From Didymodactylos carnosus (taxonomy: Eukaryota; Rotifera; Eurotatoria; Philodinida; Philodinidae): 64,000 nucleotides of DNA. Positions 50,179-63,013 of this stretch are shown one piece after another. The position numbers were made by a program, and so were the translations under genes. How positions within the stretch are numbered: position 1 is the first letter of the stretch; each line of letters starts with the position of its first letter. Under the pieces are notes generated by a model. It saw only the letters and a list, made by a program, of their open reading frames with translations. It was not told the DNA's origin and searched no databases. The stretch covers positions 1 to 64,000 of the forward strand of contig CAJNOQ010000132.1 of assembly GCA_905250885.1 (NCBI GenBank). Reading direction: 5' to 3'.

Positions 50179-53100
50179 ATGGATGATCTTGTTGCACAGT
50201 TTGAATATCAAGCACAGCAAACATTTCGTTCTGACGACGCGGTAGGTTTTGATATAAATGTGTTTAATCTGTTATTTGACGAAAAATTATTATTTTTTCT
50301 AATATTTAGAATTTATCATCTGTTGCTGACAATGAACCAATATTTTTCAAAAGCAAACTTCCTTGGATGTAAAAAAATAACATTTTATTTTGTTTCCGTT
50401 GTTTATTAAAAATATTCATCGTTTTTCATTTTAGTTTTAATCCAAACACCGAAATTCGACACATGGTTGTTTCGAACAATGTTTTCATTTTACATTTGAA
50501 TGATAAAACACTTCAACGTCGGTGTTTAGATGAACAGTCAAACGATTCTTATCCATTTCAAGGTATAGTTATACTTAGAACATACCAAAAGTTCCGATAT
50601 TTCCAGATAAAAATTTATAGAAAAGAGTAAATCAAGTTTTTAATTCAGCAAATATTTGAACTAGTAAATCATAATTACCCCTGTACACAGTTATATTTAG
50701 TCAAGTTTTTTTGAAATCATCTTTAGTTCATATTCTTGGTTTCGGCATCCAACACAGTGATTCGGAGCGGATTTGATCGATTAAATTTCTTTGATAAGAT
50801 AGATGATCTAAACTGAGTCTGTAGAACAAGGTGGTCATATCATAATTATGGTATGATTCAAAATAGTTGAAAACATCTTTATGAGTATGTGATCGGATGT
50901 TGTCGTGATTTGAGTTAGATACCCTGACTATTAAGTGATGGTCTTGCTCTCTCATTTGGTTGATAAGTAACTGTAAGCAATTATTGATATCGTAATGGTG
51001 ATTGTCAGTCTACCCTCTTTCTACATTTATCTCTTTTGTATAAGAACTGAATCAGTTGTCTTAAATAAGATAGAAAACAGCATTTTGGGAGCCAACTTCT
51101 TGCATCGAATCACAGTTGACAGAGAGCCTCCGCTTGATGTCCTTCTCGTGTTTAATAACTTTCAGTCCATTTGCTTATAACGAATCTAGAACTCGTCTCC
51201 TATTACTACATTCGCCATGTGCCTGTGGACGATCTTATTAAAACAATTTTAATCGATCAAATCAGCTTCGAATTCTTGCATTGAAACTAAGAGTACGAAT
51301 TAATGAACTAAAGATGATTTCAGAAAATGTTTGACCAAATGTAACTATGTACAGGGATAATCATGGCTGCTAGTTTGAATATTTGCTGAAGTAAAAACTT
51401 GATTCACTCTTTTCTATGAATTTTATCTGAAAATCTCGGAACTTTTGATATGTTCGATGTACGTGCCGTTATGAATGAACTATTGAATATCAATTACCAA
51501 GAACTGTATGATAATATTTTATTATTATTTCAGAAATTCATTTATTAGATTCAATTCAAAATATGTTTCTTGATCCGTATGGTCGATATTTAGTCGTATC
51601 CACTAAAAAAACGAAAGAAATCTTTCTAGCTATATCATCACAAAGTTCATTGAAATTAATTAAAAAGCCTATTAAATTTGGACAAAATAAAAATTTTATC
51701 TTAGCTTCATTAACATGGTGTAATCGTTTTTTACGTTCAGAGGAAATAGATAATAAAATTGTAGCATTAGCAGCTGGTACTGATGGTACAATCTATGAAA
51801 TAGCATTTTTACGAGAACAAGAATTATATATTACAGAAGTTTATCGATCATTGGTACCAATAATGGACGAGAAAAAAGATTGTGTGACAGGCATTTATTG
51901 TGATGTGAAATCATCATACGATGATAATACAAATATATTTATTGTTATAACAACACAAATGTATGTAATCGAGTATAAATAAAACTATTCATTAAGAATA
52001 TATAATATTCTTTATTTTAGTGCATTATATTATTATGAAAATCAAATTGATCCTACACGTAAACAAGATTATTTTTTACCATTTTTTAATTTATATAAAG
52101 ACTATACATTATCCGATTTAAAATATCGTGTATATCCAGTTGGTAATGTTCATACAGAAATTCAATTATTTTATAGAACAAAACGATCAACATCATCACA
52201 ATTATTATATCGACAATTTGCATGGATCACTGGAGCAGGATTATTGTATACTGAAATTGATCCAACAAATGTTCAAAAATCATTTTTAGAAAAAAGTCAT
52301 ATTATTAATTATCAATTTGATCAACGTTTACTTGTTCAAGATAAAGAGAGGCCACCATCATCTGTGGCACTTACTGAATTTCATTGTCTAATGATGTTTC
52401 CAACAGAAAATCAAATACGAGCAATATGTACAGTAAATGGACAAATTGTCATGGTTGATGGATCAATGGCTGTAGGTAGAAATCAAAATAATTACATACC
52501 ATTATCATATTAAATATTTTGATTTTAGAGTGGTGCACCCGTTTGTTATTGTAGAGATCATATAAAAGATCAATTATGGGCATGTACAGATCAAAATGTT
52601 TTACGTTATACAATAAAGGATGAAAGACGTGATGTATGGCGGGTATTTATGAAAAAAAATGATTTTCAAAAAGCATTTGAACATTGTGTCGTGGTAAATA
52701 GCAAAAAAAAACAATAACAAAGTTTAATTCTGTCTCTCACGTATATATTTTTTTTTTTGTCAGGCCGATGATCCAATTGAAACAGCAAGACGTCAACGTT
52801 CAATTGAATCAAAACACGCCGATCATTTGTATAATGAAAATAAGTACGAATAAGAAAAATAATTATGAATTTAAAATGATAAATCAAATTTCTATTTCTA
52901 GAATGGTACCAAGTGCAACGGTTTATGCTGCATCTGACACCTCATTTGAAGATGTTACATTGAAATTTCTTACATTGAAAAATAAAGAACCATTACGAAC
53001 ATATTTATTAGCAGTTCTAAATAATCAAAAGCCTTTAACGGTAGATGGTATCCGACCTTTTGTTTGTTGTTACTAAAAAAAAATGACGTTTTTTGTTTTT

Positions 53101-56100
53101 TTTTCTTGCTTACTAGGATAGTACTCAAATAACAATTTTAACGTTATGGTTAATTGATTTATTTCTTAATGAATTAGACGAATTACGACCATCAAAGATA
53201 AATTTGAATGATCCTACTGAAACCGTCGATGAGTATTTCGCACGTTTCAATAAAAACTCAATATCACCATCTGCCACATCAGATTCATTTGAAAGTTTAA
53301 GAAAATCATTTCAATATTTTTTACATCAACAAAAAATTGAGCAATGTCTAATTGATCATCGTTCAGCTGTCTACGATTTATTAACATCACATGGAGATTT
53401 AGATGATTTAATTTTATTTGCTGAACATGTTAAAGATTATGAACGAGTTATACTTTTGTATTTAGAACGTGAAGAGTATGATAAAGCATTAAATACGCTG
53501 AAACCATTGGTATATAAGAGTGGTTGTATGATAAAAAAAAAACGAAAAATAATAATTGTTTATTTTTAGGATGATGCAGTATTATACTATAAATATTCAC
53601 CGATATTAGTTGAAAAATTACCTGACGATGTTATTCAAGCATGGAAAACCAAATATAAAAATCTATTACCAAATAAATTATTACCAGCAATGATTGCTTA
53701 TTCAAGAGCATTTCCAAAAGTATGTTAAACATGAAGATGAATTTTTTTATAACATAAAATCAGATGTCTTCTTTGACTCTAGGAATTCTACAAAATTTTT
53801 CCCAATAGATGACGTTTTATTCTAGAGAATGAAAGCATAAGTTTTGATATAAATATATTTGGTTTTAGGGTAAATTGATATTAGACTTTTTAACTCATTG
53901 TCTCCATGTGGGTTGTGATGATAAATCAATTCATAACTATTTATTATCGGAATATGTTAAATTTGATCGAAGTAAAATAATGCCATATTTAAGAAATCAA
54001 AAAGAAGTAAGAGTATTAGATTTTTCACTACAGTATAAAATCTTACATTGAAATATCTCATTTTGTTTTTCTTCAAAAAGGATATCGAGATGATCCTTTA
54101 TGATCCACGTTATGCGTTACGATTATGTATTGACAATGATTTGAAAGAAGAATCTGTTTTTTTGTATAAAATCTTAAATCTGCACGAAGAAGCTGTTGAT
54201 ATGGCTCTACAAGTAATAAGATATACTCTGTTGAGAAAGTTATCTGTTAACTGTACATTGTTTTTTTTTTATAGTATAAAAACTATTTATACATCTAAAA
54301 TTTTAACTTAACATACAGTTCATCAGCCAGGTGGCACAGTGGGCAATTTTGACTAGGCACGTAGACATGTTCCATAAAAGTGATACGAAAGCCTCTGAAC
54401 GCTATTTTCCTAAGTTTTCGCATGCACTCTTTCCAGTGGTGTGATTTACAAGTTCAAAGATGTTTTTATCAAGGTTTTCTAGAGATCCTATCTCTGGAAA
54501 AGTCGACTAAAAGTGTTTTTGAACTTTGTAAATCACACCATTGGAAAGAGCGCATACGAAAACCTAGGAAAGTAGTTTTCTTAGGCTTTCAAACTGCTTC
54601 TAAATGCAAAATCCTAGTGCTTAGCCAAAATTACTACGGGAATGCTGTAAATCTGTCATTCCATTAAATCGAATTATTTTTCGCACATAAAAATATACAA
54701 CTGACATATCATTCGGTGCAGTTCGATGCACTGATTCCAAATATATCGTTTTCGTTAAAATAAAATGTTTCGGAACCAACAAAAATGGAAAACATGTAGA
54801 AAGCGAAGGTTTTTTTGGAAAACTTGCTGTACGGTCCGGGAGCATTTATGCATGTTTATGCATTCATCATAGTTGGACATGTAGAAGAACATTCTTTGAA
54901 AGTCTGAACGAGTTTCGAGTTGGGATGTGGACGGGAGGCTCATTTTACTGAAACTATCTGTTTGGGAAAGCACTAAGCGCAGAAAGAAAATTTTTTTTCC
55001 TAATAGAAATGATTAAAAAAAAACTTTTTTTATGAATCCATACAGTGACAGGTCTAGTTTGAGATTATGGACGATTTTTAACATAATATTTGTTCCTGTG
55101 GGTACCATCGAACCGCTTTTCTAAGGAACTAAGTTTCAACACGAAATTTTCAAGTGTTTTCTCACTAACTACAGCACATAGAATAAAAAAATTTTTACTA
55201 TTAAATAGCCGGGATTCAAAGTATATTCGACACTATTTGAATCTCGAAAAATTGCGCTTTCATTTTTTTCACCTAATGTCCACGTGATTCGAAACATCGA
55301 TAATTTGGACATCGTTCTTATTGTTTGTGGTGTCTCTGCAGATATTTCATTTCATCACTGCATATTTCTGTTTCTTATACTATTGAAATAAAAGCACTAA
55401 GACGTTCTCTATATAACAGGGATGAACTGCATGCTAAGTGTAAGGTTTTAGATGTAAAAATATTTTTTTGTTCTACTACACTGACAACATATAATTGATT
55501 TCCAGTTGATTTTTATTTTCTCAAGCTATTTGTTATTATTTGATTTATAGGTCAATGTTCGATTAGCAAAAGAATGTGTGGAAAATATCGAAGGTGAACG
55601 ATGTAAAAAGTTATGGCTTAAAATAGGTAATAAACGTTATTTTTGTTGTGAACAATAAGAATCTCCAATTGATTTTTATTTAGCTCGTCATGTTATTACT
55701 CAAGAAGGCAGTGACTTAGATCAAGCAATGGAAATATTACGTGATTGCGAATTACTCAAAGTCGAAGATATTCTTCCTTTATTTCCTGATTTTCAAACAA
55801 TTGATCATTTTCAAAAACCGATAATAAAATCATTGGAAAAATATAATGATCGTTTAGAAGAATTACGTCAAGAAATGGATCAAGCATCAAAATCCATTGA
55901 TAATATACGTGAGGATTTGACTCGATATCGTACACGATGTGTAGCCACCATTGATTCCGATTATAAATGTTCACTGTGTGAACAGTTATTAATGTTACAA
56001 ACACAGTTTTATATATTTTCATGTCAACATTATTTTCATGCTGATTGTCTAATTGCGTATATAAAGCGTTTAAAACAACTGGATAAGGCACGAATAGATA

Positions 56101-56261
56101 AAATTCAGCTTTATCAGTCAAAATTAGCATCAGGACTCACAAAACAGGAGGAAATATCGGAACTGCAACAAGAGTTAGATGATTTAGTGGCTAAAGAATG
56201 TGCAATATGTGGCGAACCGGCAATTGATAATATTGATCAACCCTTAGATTTACTTTTATAG
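50179..56261 (+). CDS. VPS18: VPS18, CORVET/HOPS tethering subunit
   Basis: Core subunit of the endosomal CORVET and lysosomal HOPS tethers. Fourteen exons: 50179-50241, 50310-50368, 50435-50562, 51534-51960, 52021-52471, 52529-52693, 52764-52843, 52902-53040, 53117-53509, 53570-53719, 53869-54006, 54081-54212, 55551-55626, 55684-56261; 992 residues against 973 in human. The N-terminal half is the beta-propeller (IRHMVVSNNVFILHLND, FAWITGAGLLYTEID, LTEFHCLMMFP). It is followed by the Pep3/VPS18 helical repeats (DVWRVFMKKNDFQKAFEHC, ERVILLYLEREEYDKAL, YALRLCIDNDLKEESVFLYK, LWLKIARHVITQEG). FPDFQTIDHFQKPI precedes a coiled coil. The C-terminal RING-like domain has C896/C899 (CSLC), C914, H916, H919, C922 (CQHYFHADC) and C973/C976 (CAIC). 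The human end FIDPQRYEEEQLSWL is absent. Introns 3 (971 bp) and 12 (1,338 bp) are the only long ones. The ATG was chosen because the acceptor 29 nt upstream rules out a longer frame. Confidence 0.97.
54387..54590. mobile_element. 204-bp palindromic MITE-like element in VPS18 intron 12
   Basis: The left arm GAAAGCCTCTGAACGC...TTTTCCTAAGTTTTCGCATG...CTCTTTCCAGTGGTGTGATT is complemented by the right arm ending in ...TTCTTAGGCTTTC at 54590. The arms are about 75 bp with a centre of about 50 bp. No coding content. Confidence 0.85.
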
Positions 56262-56560
56262 ACCTTATTTTTTTGTTTGTGATTTGTTGTTACTTGTCCG
56301 TTTTTTTATTTAAATTATTTTTTTGTGATCAGATTTGATTGTTGTTTTATTTTATATGAATGAACAAATTATAGAAACAGTGCGAACTTTAAAAACAATA
56401 TCTGTGTTCCCTACTCGTTCTCTTCCTTCATTGATAGAAATTTTTATAAATCACTTAAATTGAAGCAGTCTCACGACAGAGTAGGGTACTCGTTGCGAAA
56501 GACTCGATAAACTTGATAAACTGACTCGAGTCCCTGTCGAGTCGGTCATGTGTAACTCTG

Positions 56561-56836
56561 GATTATTATGACGATGTTTATTATACTTTAGCAGAAGAAG
56601 GTATTGATTTAAATCTTTTTCAAAAACAAAATAAATATCCTGTTTTATTCAAACTTGTTAAAAAGTTTCTGCCTGCCTCTGCGCCGATAGAGAGCATATT
56701 TTTCCAAAGCCATCCTCATCGTCGGCAGCTTACATCGAAAAATTTAAGTTTATTAACATATTTGAAATGTAATAAACATTTATTATTGAGTGTTTTTAAA
56801 CTTGTTAAGGAAAAAAGCGTTTTATATGTGAATTGA
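56561..56836 (+). pseudogene. hAT transposase C-terminal fragment
   Basis: An open stretch of 91 codons ending in TGA. It reads NKYPVLFKLVKKFLPASAPI, then ESIFFQSHPHRRQLTSKNLS and LLTYLKCNKHLL. This is the hAT dimerisation domain pattern: YP-L-x-L--KFL--PA-S-P-ES-F, then a basic segment and L-x-x-N-x-x-LL-YLK-NK. No DDE catalytic region is recognised upstream, where VPS18 ends only 300 bp away, so this is a 3' fragment of a dead element. It lies on the same strand as VPS18. Confidence 0.75.
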
Positions 56837-58372
56837 ATTATATGTTGCCCAACTTTAGATCCAGGTTATGAAAGAAGGGACAAGATAACATGTAGCAAAT
56901 GTTCAGCAGAATGAGTATAAGAATGCCTAAAACAGTAGAAATGAGCTGCAAGCTGTTCTTGGAAAAATGAATCAGAAGAAAGTTTTCCTCTAGAAAAGGA
57001 CTGGAGGTGATAACTTTTGATGCGACGCGGAGTCGGACCTGGGGCGAGTTTCTTAAAAAAACTTAAGTTTACAATTTAAGACAAAATTTAAGTCGCGCAG
57101 TCAAACCTAAGTTTTGACTTAAGTGCGTTTCTTAAAAAAGACTCAGACTCGAAAAAATAATGACCCGCCCATCTTTGTCTCATGGGTGAACTCGTATTGC
57201 ATACAACCATCAATGATAGTGTGAAATTTTTCGATGTACGTAGCGCTATCTTCACAGCAGAACTGATATACGTACTTAACATCGAGGTTTTTTGGTATTT
57301 GCCCATTGGTCTGATGTTTCATCCAGTGTAGTGTAGTTTTCTGTTTTCTTATGAGTATGCCAGTTCAAAGTAGTTGGTTTTGGTATATTTACTCTGGAAT
57401 CAAACTTTTTGTTATTGTCATACGATTTGGATTATTATTGTTAGCGATCCTTTTTATGTTATGCGATAAACATTTGCTTTGAATGATCATTCTACTCTAC
57501 TTATACTGATCAAATAAAACTCTGCAGTCTATTTGCTTAATAGATTAGATGGATTTCTGTGTTATTTACTTATCTAAATGATCGAGCACACTCCTTGAAA
57601 ACTGTTTAAAGTGCATAGTGCAATAACTCCACAGCAGTGTTTTTAATAGTATGGTGGACAACTGAACTTGCTATTATTCCGCCATGAAAAACTGTAACCT
57701 CCGTGACGAATTTAAAATTTCCACCAGGATTCTCAAATGTCCCCCATTCGACCATTTTGTCCCCCACTGGCAATTTTTTTGAAGTCATACTACTTCTGCG
57801 TCATATTTGAGAGGAAAAGATTAGCGGATTATTACATAATATACAAAGATTTATGCCCTCTTTAGCATATCTTGTCATAAAGATCATTATCGTATAGGTG
57901 TTTGGATAGTTTGCAGCAAATAGAGTTATTCTGAGATTCGAGTCGTCGCTCAAAACATCACTCTTCCTGTCGTGCGCCTCTCAGGGTTTATCAAATGTGT
58001 GATATGAATTTCTCGATAAAACTAATTGAAAGGAAAAATCTATTGTTTGAAATTTGAAAAATTAGCTTTGAAAGGATGAAGTAGAAATTAGAACTATAAG
58101 AAGAAACGACAATGTAATTCTTAATAATAAAGTAGTAAAATTCACAATATTGATTTTAATTTATTTGCAATATGTGACTTTAGTTGAGCTCATCAGATAT
58201 TTCAGATTGACATGACGTTATTTCGTTAAAATAAGCATGCCTCATTTTGTCTCCCATTCGGAACTTTCTGTCCTGCAAAAAAATAATTCGAGACCCCTGA
58301 TTTCCACTGTTTCTAACTGTAAATCTGATTGTGAACTAAATATTGATTGAATCGCAGGTTCTAACTCGGTTT

Positions 58373-58776
58373 GGCCAACTAACTCTGCTATAGGAATGAA
58401 ATTCCGTAACAGTTTCTTCGCATTTTATTTCTTAGAGCGATGCCCAGAGATCTGAAACGTCTCGGATTAAAGAGAAAAGTGTACTAAAGATTTGGAGACG
58501 TCTCCGTAGTTTCCACGTTCGTTCGTTCAAAAACTATGACCAAAACACCAACGTCTTAAAAGTTATCCGACAAAGTAGTGGTTTGTGTTTTTGACATGGT
58601 TTTCAAATGAAAGAACGTGTAGATTACGGAGGTGTCTCAAAATCTTTAGCACACTTTTCTCCTTAATCTGAGACGTTTCAGATGTCGGGGTATCTCGCTC
58701 TTCAAAAATTATAAGACAAATAAAATGCAAAAAAGCCGGGACGGAGTTTCACTCCGGTAGCAGAGTTAGCTGGTCC
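58373..58776. mobile_element. Foldback MITE-like element with ~170-bp arms
   Basis: The left arm carries CTAACTCTGCTATAGGA, CATTTTATTT, CTGAAACGTCTCGGATTAA and AGAAAAGTGTACTAAAGATT. The right arm carries their complements in reverse order (AATCTTTAGCACACTTTTCT, TTAATCTGAGACGTTTCAG, TAGCAGAGTTAGCTGG). The arms are diverged at scattered sites, with an indel near the outer third. The centre of about 70 bp is unique. No coding content. Confidence 0.88.
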
Positions 58777-59093
58777 AGGTGAACTGTAAAGTTTCCATAT
58801 TGGAAAAATCTACCATAACAAAAAATGCTATCAAAAACATTTCTCCAGAGGATTTGGTAGCAAAACATTATTATTCTTTGGAAATTCTGCATACAGACGT
58901 TTACCTTTTCAAAAATGGAAAAACATGTGAATAGTATCGTACCCTTATGTCGATTTAGTAAAATGCTGTGAGTTTCCCATATTCAGCTTCTCATGTATAA
59001 CACTCTTCTCTCGTATTGCATATGTTGTTCTCGATTAAATATTTATAGAAAGTCACCACAAATGATTAGGCTTGAGGACGAAATTGATTTAGT

Positions 59094-61729
59094 ATGACCC
59101 ATCACAATCTTCATTTGAAACAGTCAAATGAGCAACAACATACGCTCCGTTATAGGAGTCGTTTTATGAATGAACGAGCTGTTAACAAACCATATGTGCC
59201 AACTGTACATGAACATGTAGCCAATTGTCTAACACATGGGTTTCTTGTTATTCCTGCATGTATCGCTGCACAAGTTCTCATATCAAATTCTGTGACATCT
59301 GTACAATATTGGAGTAGTATTATTTATGGTAGCGCATTGATAATGTTATTTTCATTTTCGACTGTTTTTCATTGTTCATGTTTTTATCCGGGATTACGGT
59401 AAGATACGACATTCTCACATATCTCACAATTGTGAAATTTCCTTGTTTATATTATAGAGATACGTCAGTGCGGCATATGCTTCACTATGCCGATCGAGCG
59501 ATTATATACATATTTATTGCTTCCTCTTATACACCGTGGTAAGACAGTTTGCTATTTTATTGGTTATGATGTATGTATACAAGAGTACTTTATTTTTTAG
59601 GCTTTTAATTCGTACAACGAAAAGTGTGACTGCAACATGTACCATTTCTATCGTATGGTCGATGGCTGTACTAGGAATACTTTATCAAATGGTTTATCAC
59701 GAGAGGTATTTCTCATATTAGGCTTAAGGAGCCCGTTGCTTCACTTATAGCTGAGATGAATGCTTGCGAGTGCCTTCTCATGAATCTACTTTCTGTAATC
59801 GTGCTTAACATCATCCTTCTAGTAGTCATAGCTTTCGATACAAAGTTTGGAAGAAGGAGAAAGTTTGAGTGAGCAACGGTGAATTTTCGAAAAATATAAT
59901 TGAAGACATTTTTTCCTTACCAACTTTTGATGATGAGGGAATAATCATAGTCTATGAAAGGGAATTTTCCCCCTCCTCGTCTATCGAAATCGCTTAGATT
60001 AGCCACCATTTACTTTTATCCTTCCTTCAATCTTTTTCAGCGACCTCAGAAACCTTGGCTTTCTTACTAAAGGAATATTGAAGGATAGTCGTCGTTTCAC
60101 GTTTCACATAACGACCCGCAACGTTCGGCTGCAAACGTACAAAAAAAGCACAGGAGTCACGTCGTAAGCGTAAAGGTATTGCTATTAAAGTAACTTGACA
60201 TAATTCTGTAAAAAAGAAAAATCAATTTCTATTGACGCGGCATACAAAACTGTTTTTGTGAGCAGTAGCAACCCAGAGTGACTCTAAAATTGTCGCCTCC
60301 GACAAACGCTTCAAAACCATGTTTAATGTGGCATACGAAAGCATTCTTAAAGCTTGACATATTTATATTATTCCAATCCATCTTAATTCCTTTCTTTATC
60401 TTCAAAAAGAAGATTCGTAAAGAAGGGTATGTATTTTTTTTATCACTAAATTTCTTACTAACGAAATGATCACCAAAAACTTACACTTCTGATCATCAAA
60501 CCAATTAAAGAAAATTTAAATTAAAGAAAATATATACCAATTTTATTTCAATCGAATATATACCGTTTTGCCATAGTATACATAGGTCGTACCAATGCTC
60601 AGCTTTCTTGTTGTTTTGCATACTTCACAAACACTTGTTGCATAAATACTCACAGCTAACCATCCCACACACAGTTCCAAGGAATTTTCACAATAAGAAG
60701 AACAATTTATACATCTATATTATAGATTCGTACATTATGTTTTCCACTACTCTGCGAAGCGGCTTTATAAATTTATTAATTATATAATAATATAAGCTAA
60801 TAAGCTAAATAATTATTAATAATATAAGCTTTATAATTTATTTTTAACTTCGCTGCGAATGTGACCTAAACATACTATGACAAAATGGATACTTTCTATA
60901 CTCACTGCGTTTGAACGAATATTTTGTATAGTTTTTTAAATCTAATCGACTATATTGGCAAACATTAAACTGTAATTTTGCGTATTCTTTCGATTCATGG
61001 GACGATCTAGATGTATGTAATACTTTCCATTCTTGCTTTCGAATATTCTTTTTGTTGTTTGTTCACTAATTAATTTAGTATTAAATTGGTATATATTCTT
61101 CTTGTATATATTTTCTTTAATTGGTTTGGTGATCAAAACACACTTTCCTCGTAAAGAAAGTGTCATAAAATATAATTTTTTCCGTCTTATTCAAATTTGA
61201 ATATTCTTTTCCAGTCCGTAGAAAGCCGAATCAATGACAAATGCGTTTTTCACATTGGTGAGACTACAATGGAGTTTGAAGCTCGATAATTGGATTTCGT
61301 CAACCTGTTCTCTAGATATTTCATAAACCACAGTATTTTCGCGTTTTATTTTAGGTATAAATGGTTAGAAACATGTTTTTATGTGTCAGTCGGTGTGCTT
61401 CCAGCTGTTGTCATCATGGATATTGTAAGTATTTGGTTCCTTAGACGAAAAATGGAGATAAAATTAATAGTTTTTCGTTTTCTGTGTAGGAGGATCGTGG
61501 GGGTATTCTAGAATTAGCGTACGGTGGACTTGTATTTTTATTGGGAATTATATTTTTCAAAGCTGATGGTCTTATCCCGTTTGCTCATGCCATATGGCAT
61601 TGTTTTGTATTTTTTGGTGCGTCAATTCATTATTACGCCATTTATTCTTATTTATTATCACCTCTGAATAATACCAATGCGAATGATGATGAGACAATCA
61701 ATGATATAATTAAAGAATCAATTAGTTGA
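59094..61729 (+). CDS. MMD/PAQR10-11 family seven-transmembrane protein
   Basis: Five exons (59094-59398, 59458-59538, 59601-59705, 61355-61424, 61490-61729) encode 266 residues. The family match is long: [20 protein letters not shown] then [59 protein letters not shown], and [19 protein letters not shown] followed by [21 protein letters not shown]. The haemolysin III/PAQR metal-binding set is present: Ser-x3-His (STVFH), Asp in YADR and His-x3-His (HAIWH). Vertebrate MMD (PAQR11) and MMD2 (PAQR10) are Golgi proteins that promote Ras signalling there. These are vertebrate duplicates, so no single symbol is given. The protein has a 30-residue polar N-terminal extension. Intron 3 is 1.65 kb, against about 60 bp for the others, and holds an inverted-repeat element. 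Confidence 0.95.
60491..61135. mobile_element. Inverted-repeat element in MMD intron 3
   Basis: TGATCATCAAACCAATTAAAGAAAAT...ATATACCAATTTTAT at 60491-60546 is faced by its inverted copy, TTAAATTGGTATATATTC...TTTCTTTAATTGGTTTGGTGATCA, at 61081-61135. About 530 bp of AT-rich non-coding DNA separates them. The true ends may extend further, as a second TGATCACCAAAA lies at 60469. No transposase seen. Confidence 0.7.
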
Positions 61730-63013
61730 TTTAAATAATAGCTTGGAATTTATCTGGTATAAATTTTAAGCCATAGATCAAGTTGAAAAAGTGGCATATC
61801 CTAATTTAGATTTGAGTTCACCTTAGAATTTCACGCTAATCTATCTTTTGTGCTTCTATACAATCTACAAGTCCCACTCAGTGGCGGAGCGACGGATGTG
61901 TGTCGAGGAGTGTACACCCTCTGCTTGCAGGAAATTTGGTGGAAATTTACTCCAATTTTGTGAAAAAATCGAATGAATTTACTTCGATTTTTGGAACTAC
62001 ATCCTGTGCTCCAACCTCGTCCTGCTTCCATGACGAAATTAGTTTTTTATTCTTTTACAATTATGACTTATGAAGTGATCACCACTTTTCATATGTAGCA
62101 ACAGCGCTTCTCTTTCCTGCTTTTAATTATATCTAGCTTAGATTTTTCTACCTCTGATTTAAATGCAAGAAAATAATTGACCGAATTATTGACGAATCAA
62201 AAAACAAAAATTTAAGAACCGTTTTTCTTTCAATACACCTGTTCTTCCTTAGACATTTTTGTAACAAGAAAAAACAAAACGAAATGATAGCAATACTTCC
62301 TATTGACTTTCCATATTGTATGTAGATTTTTCTTCCACGGCAAACGCATTTCTATAAAACAGTGCACAGTATAGTTGTATTTGCTTTTTTTACACTTCTC
62401 GATGAATTACATTTATTTTTTACTTGTTTTTTTACTTCTTCCAAAAGTCGAATATTGATTCGAATAATTTAGAGAAAGTTTGTCTTTTTACTTTTGTTTT
62501 TTCATGAATTATGTATGTCATCATGTGTGTAAATTTAGTTTTGTTTGTCCTTTCATAAAATTCGTTAAGATCTGAATAATTCAAACTAAACAGGAAAAAG
62601 ATAGCGTGATCAAATATGACGGCTCGAGATGAAAAAGATGAACACTGAAATTACAACAACACAGATGGGATTATAATAATAGATTCTCCCCTCAGAATTC
62701 TACTATCATTAAAAAGTATATTTATTTCTAATAAAAAAAAGAGTCTTTCATCTTGACCAGAGCACATAATTTTTTCCTTTACATAGCTTAAAGACGTTAA
62801 TAAAAATTACTGAAATTAACGCAAATTATCATTCTCCGTTTAATATGGGAAAGAATATAACAATGAACAGAAATAGATAGATATGCGAACAACAATGTGA
62901 AAAAGATTTAACGAATAGGATACGTCTGTACATAAAAATACAAAAAAATAAGGCAACAGTAGGAATCATAGCAAAAAAAATGTCTGACATCTTAATACGT
63001 GACAAATGGTTGA
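61730..63013. other. Intergenic between convergent MMD and SMKR1 genes
   Basis: Holds the two 3' UTRs. A CAGTGGCGGAGCGACGGATG motif at 61879-61898 resembles a hAT-type terminus; the following 150 bp is GC-richer than its surroundings, but I found no matching second end. No gene recognised. Confidence 0.5.

Larger units (their letters stand above)
56262..59093. other. Intergenic between VPS18 and the MMD gene
   Basis: Contains the VPS18 3' UTR, a hAT transposase fragment (56561-56836), GC-richer repeat-like DNA near 56470-56550 and 57010-57160 (GACTCGAGTCCC, GGAGTCGGACCTGGGG, then AAGTTTTGACTTAAGT), and the foldback element at 58373-58776. Frames at 57088-57306 and 57606-57788 show no family features. 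A TTTATAG acceptor ends at 59048, 45 nt before the MMD start. Confidence 0.55.

Noticed and set aside
50728-50955. 75-codon antisense frame in VPS18 intron 3
   Set aside because: Polar and protein-like in part, but no family features, no acceptor or donor context, and inside an intron.
61879-61898. CAGTGGCGGAGCGACGGATG as a hAT element end
   Set aside because: Typical-looking terminus, but no inverted partner or 8-bp target duplication found nearby, so not called as an element.
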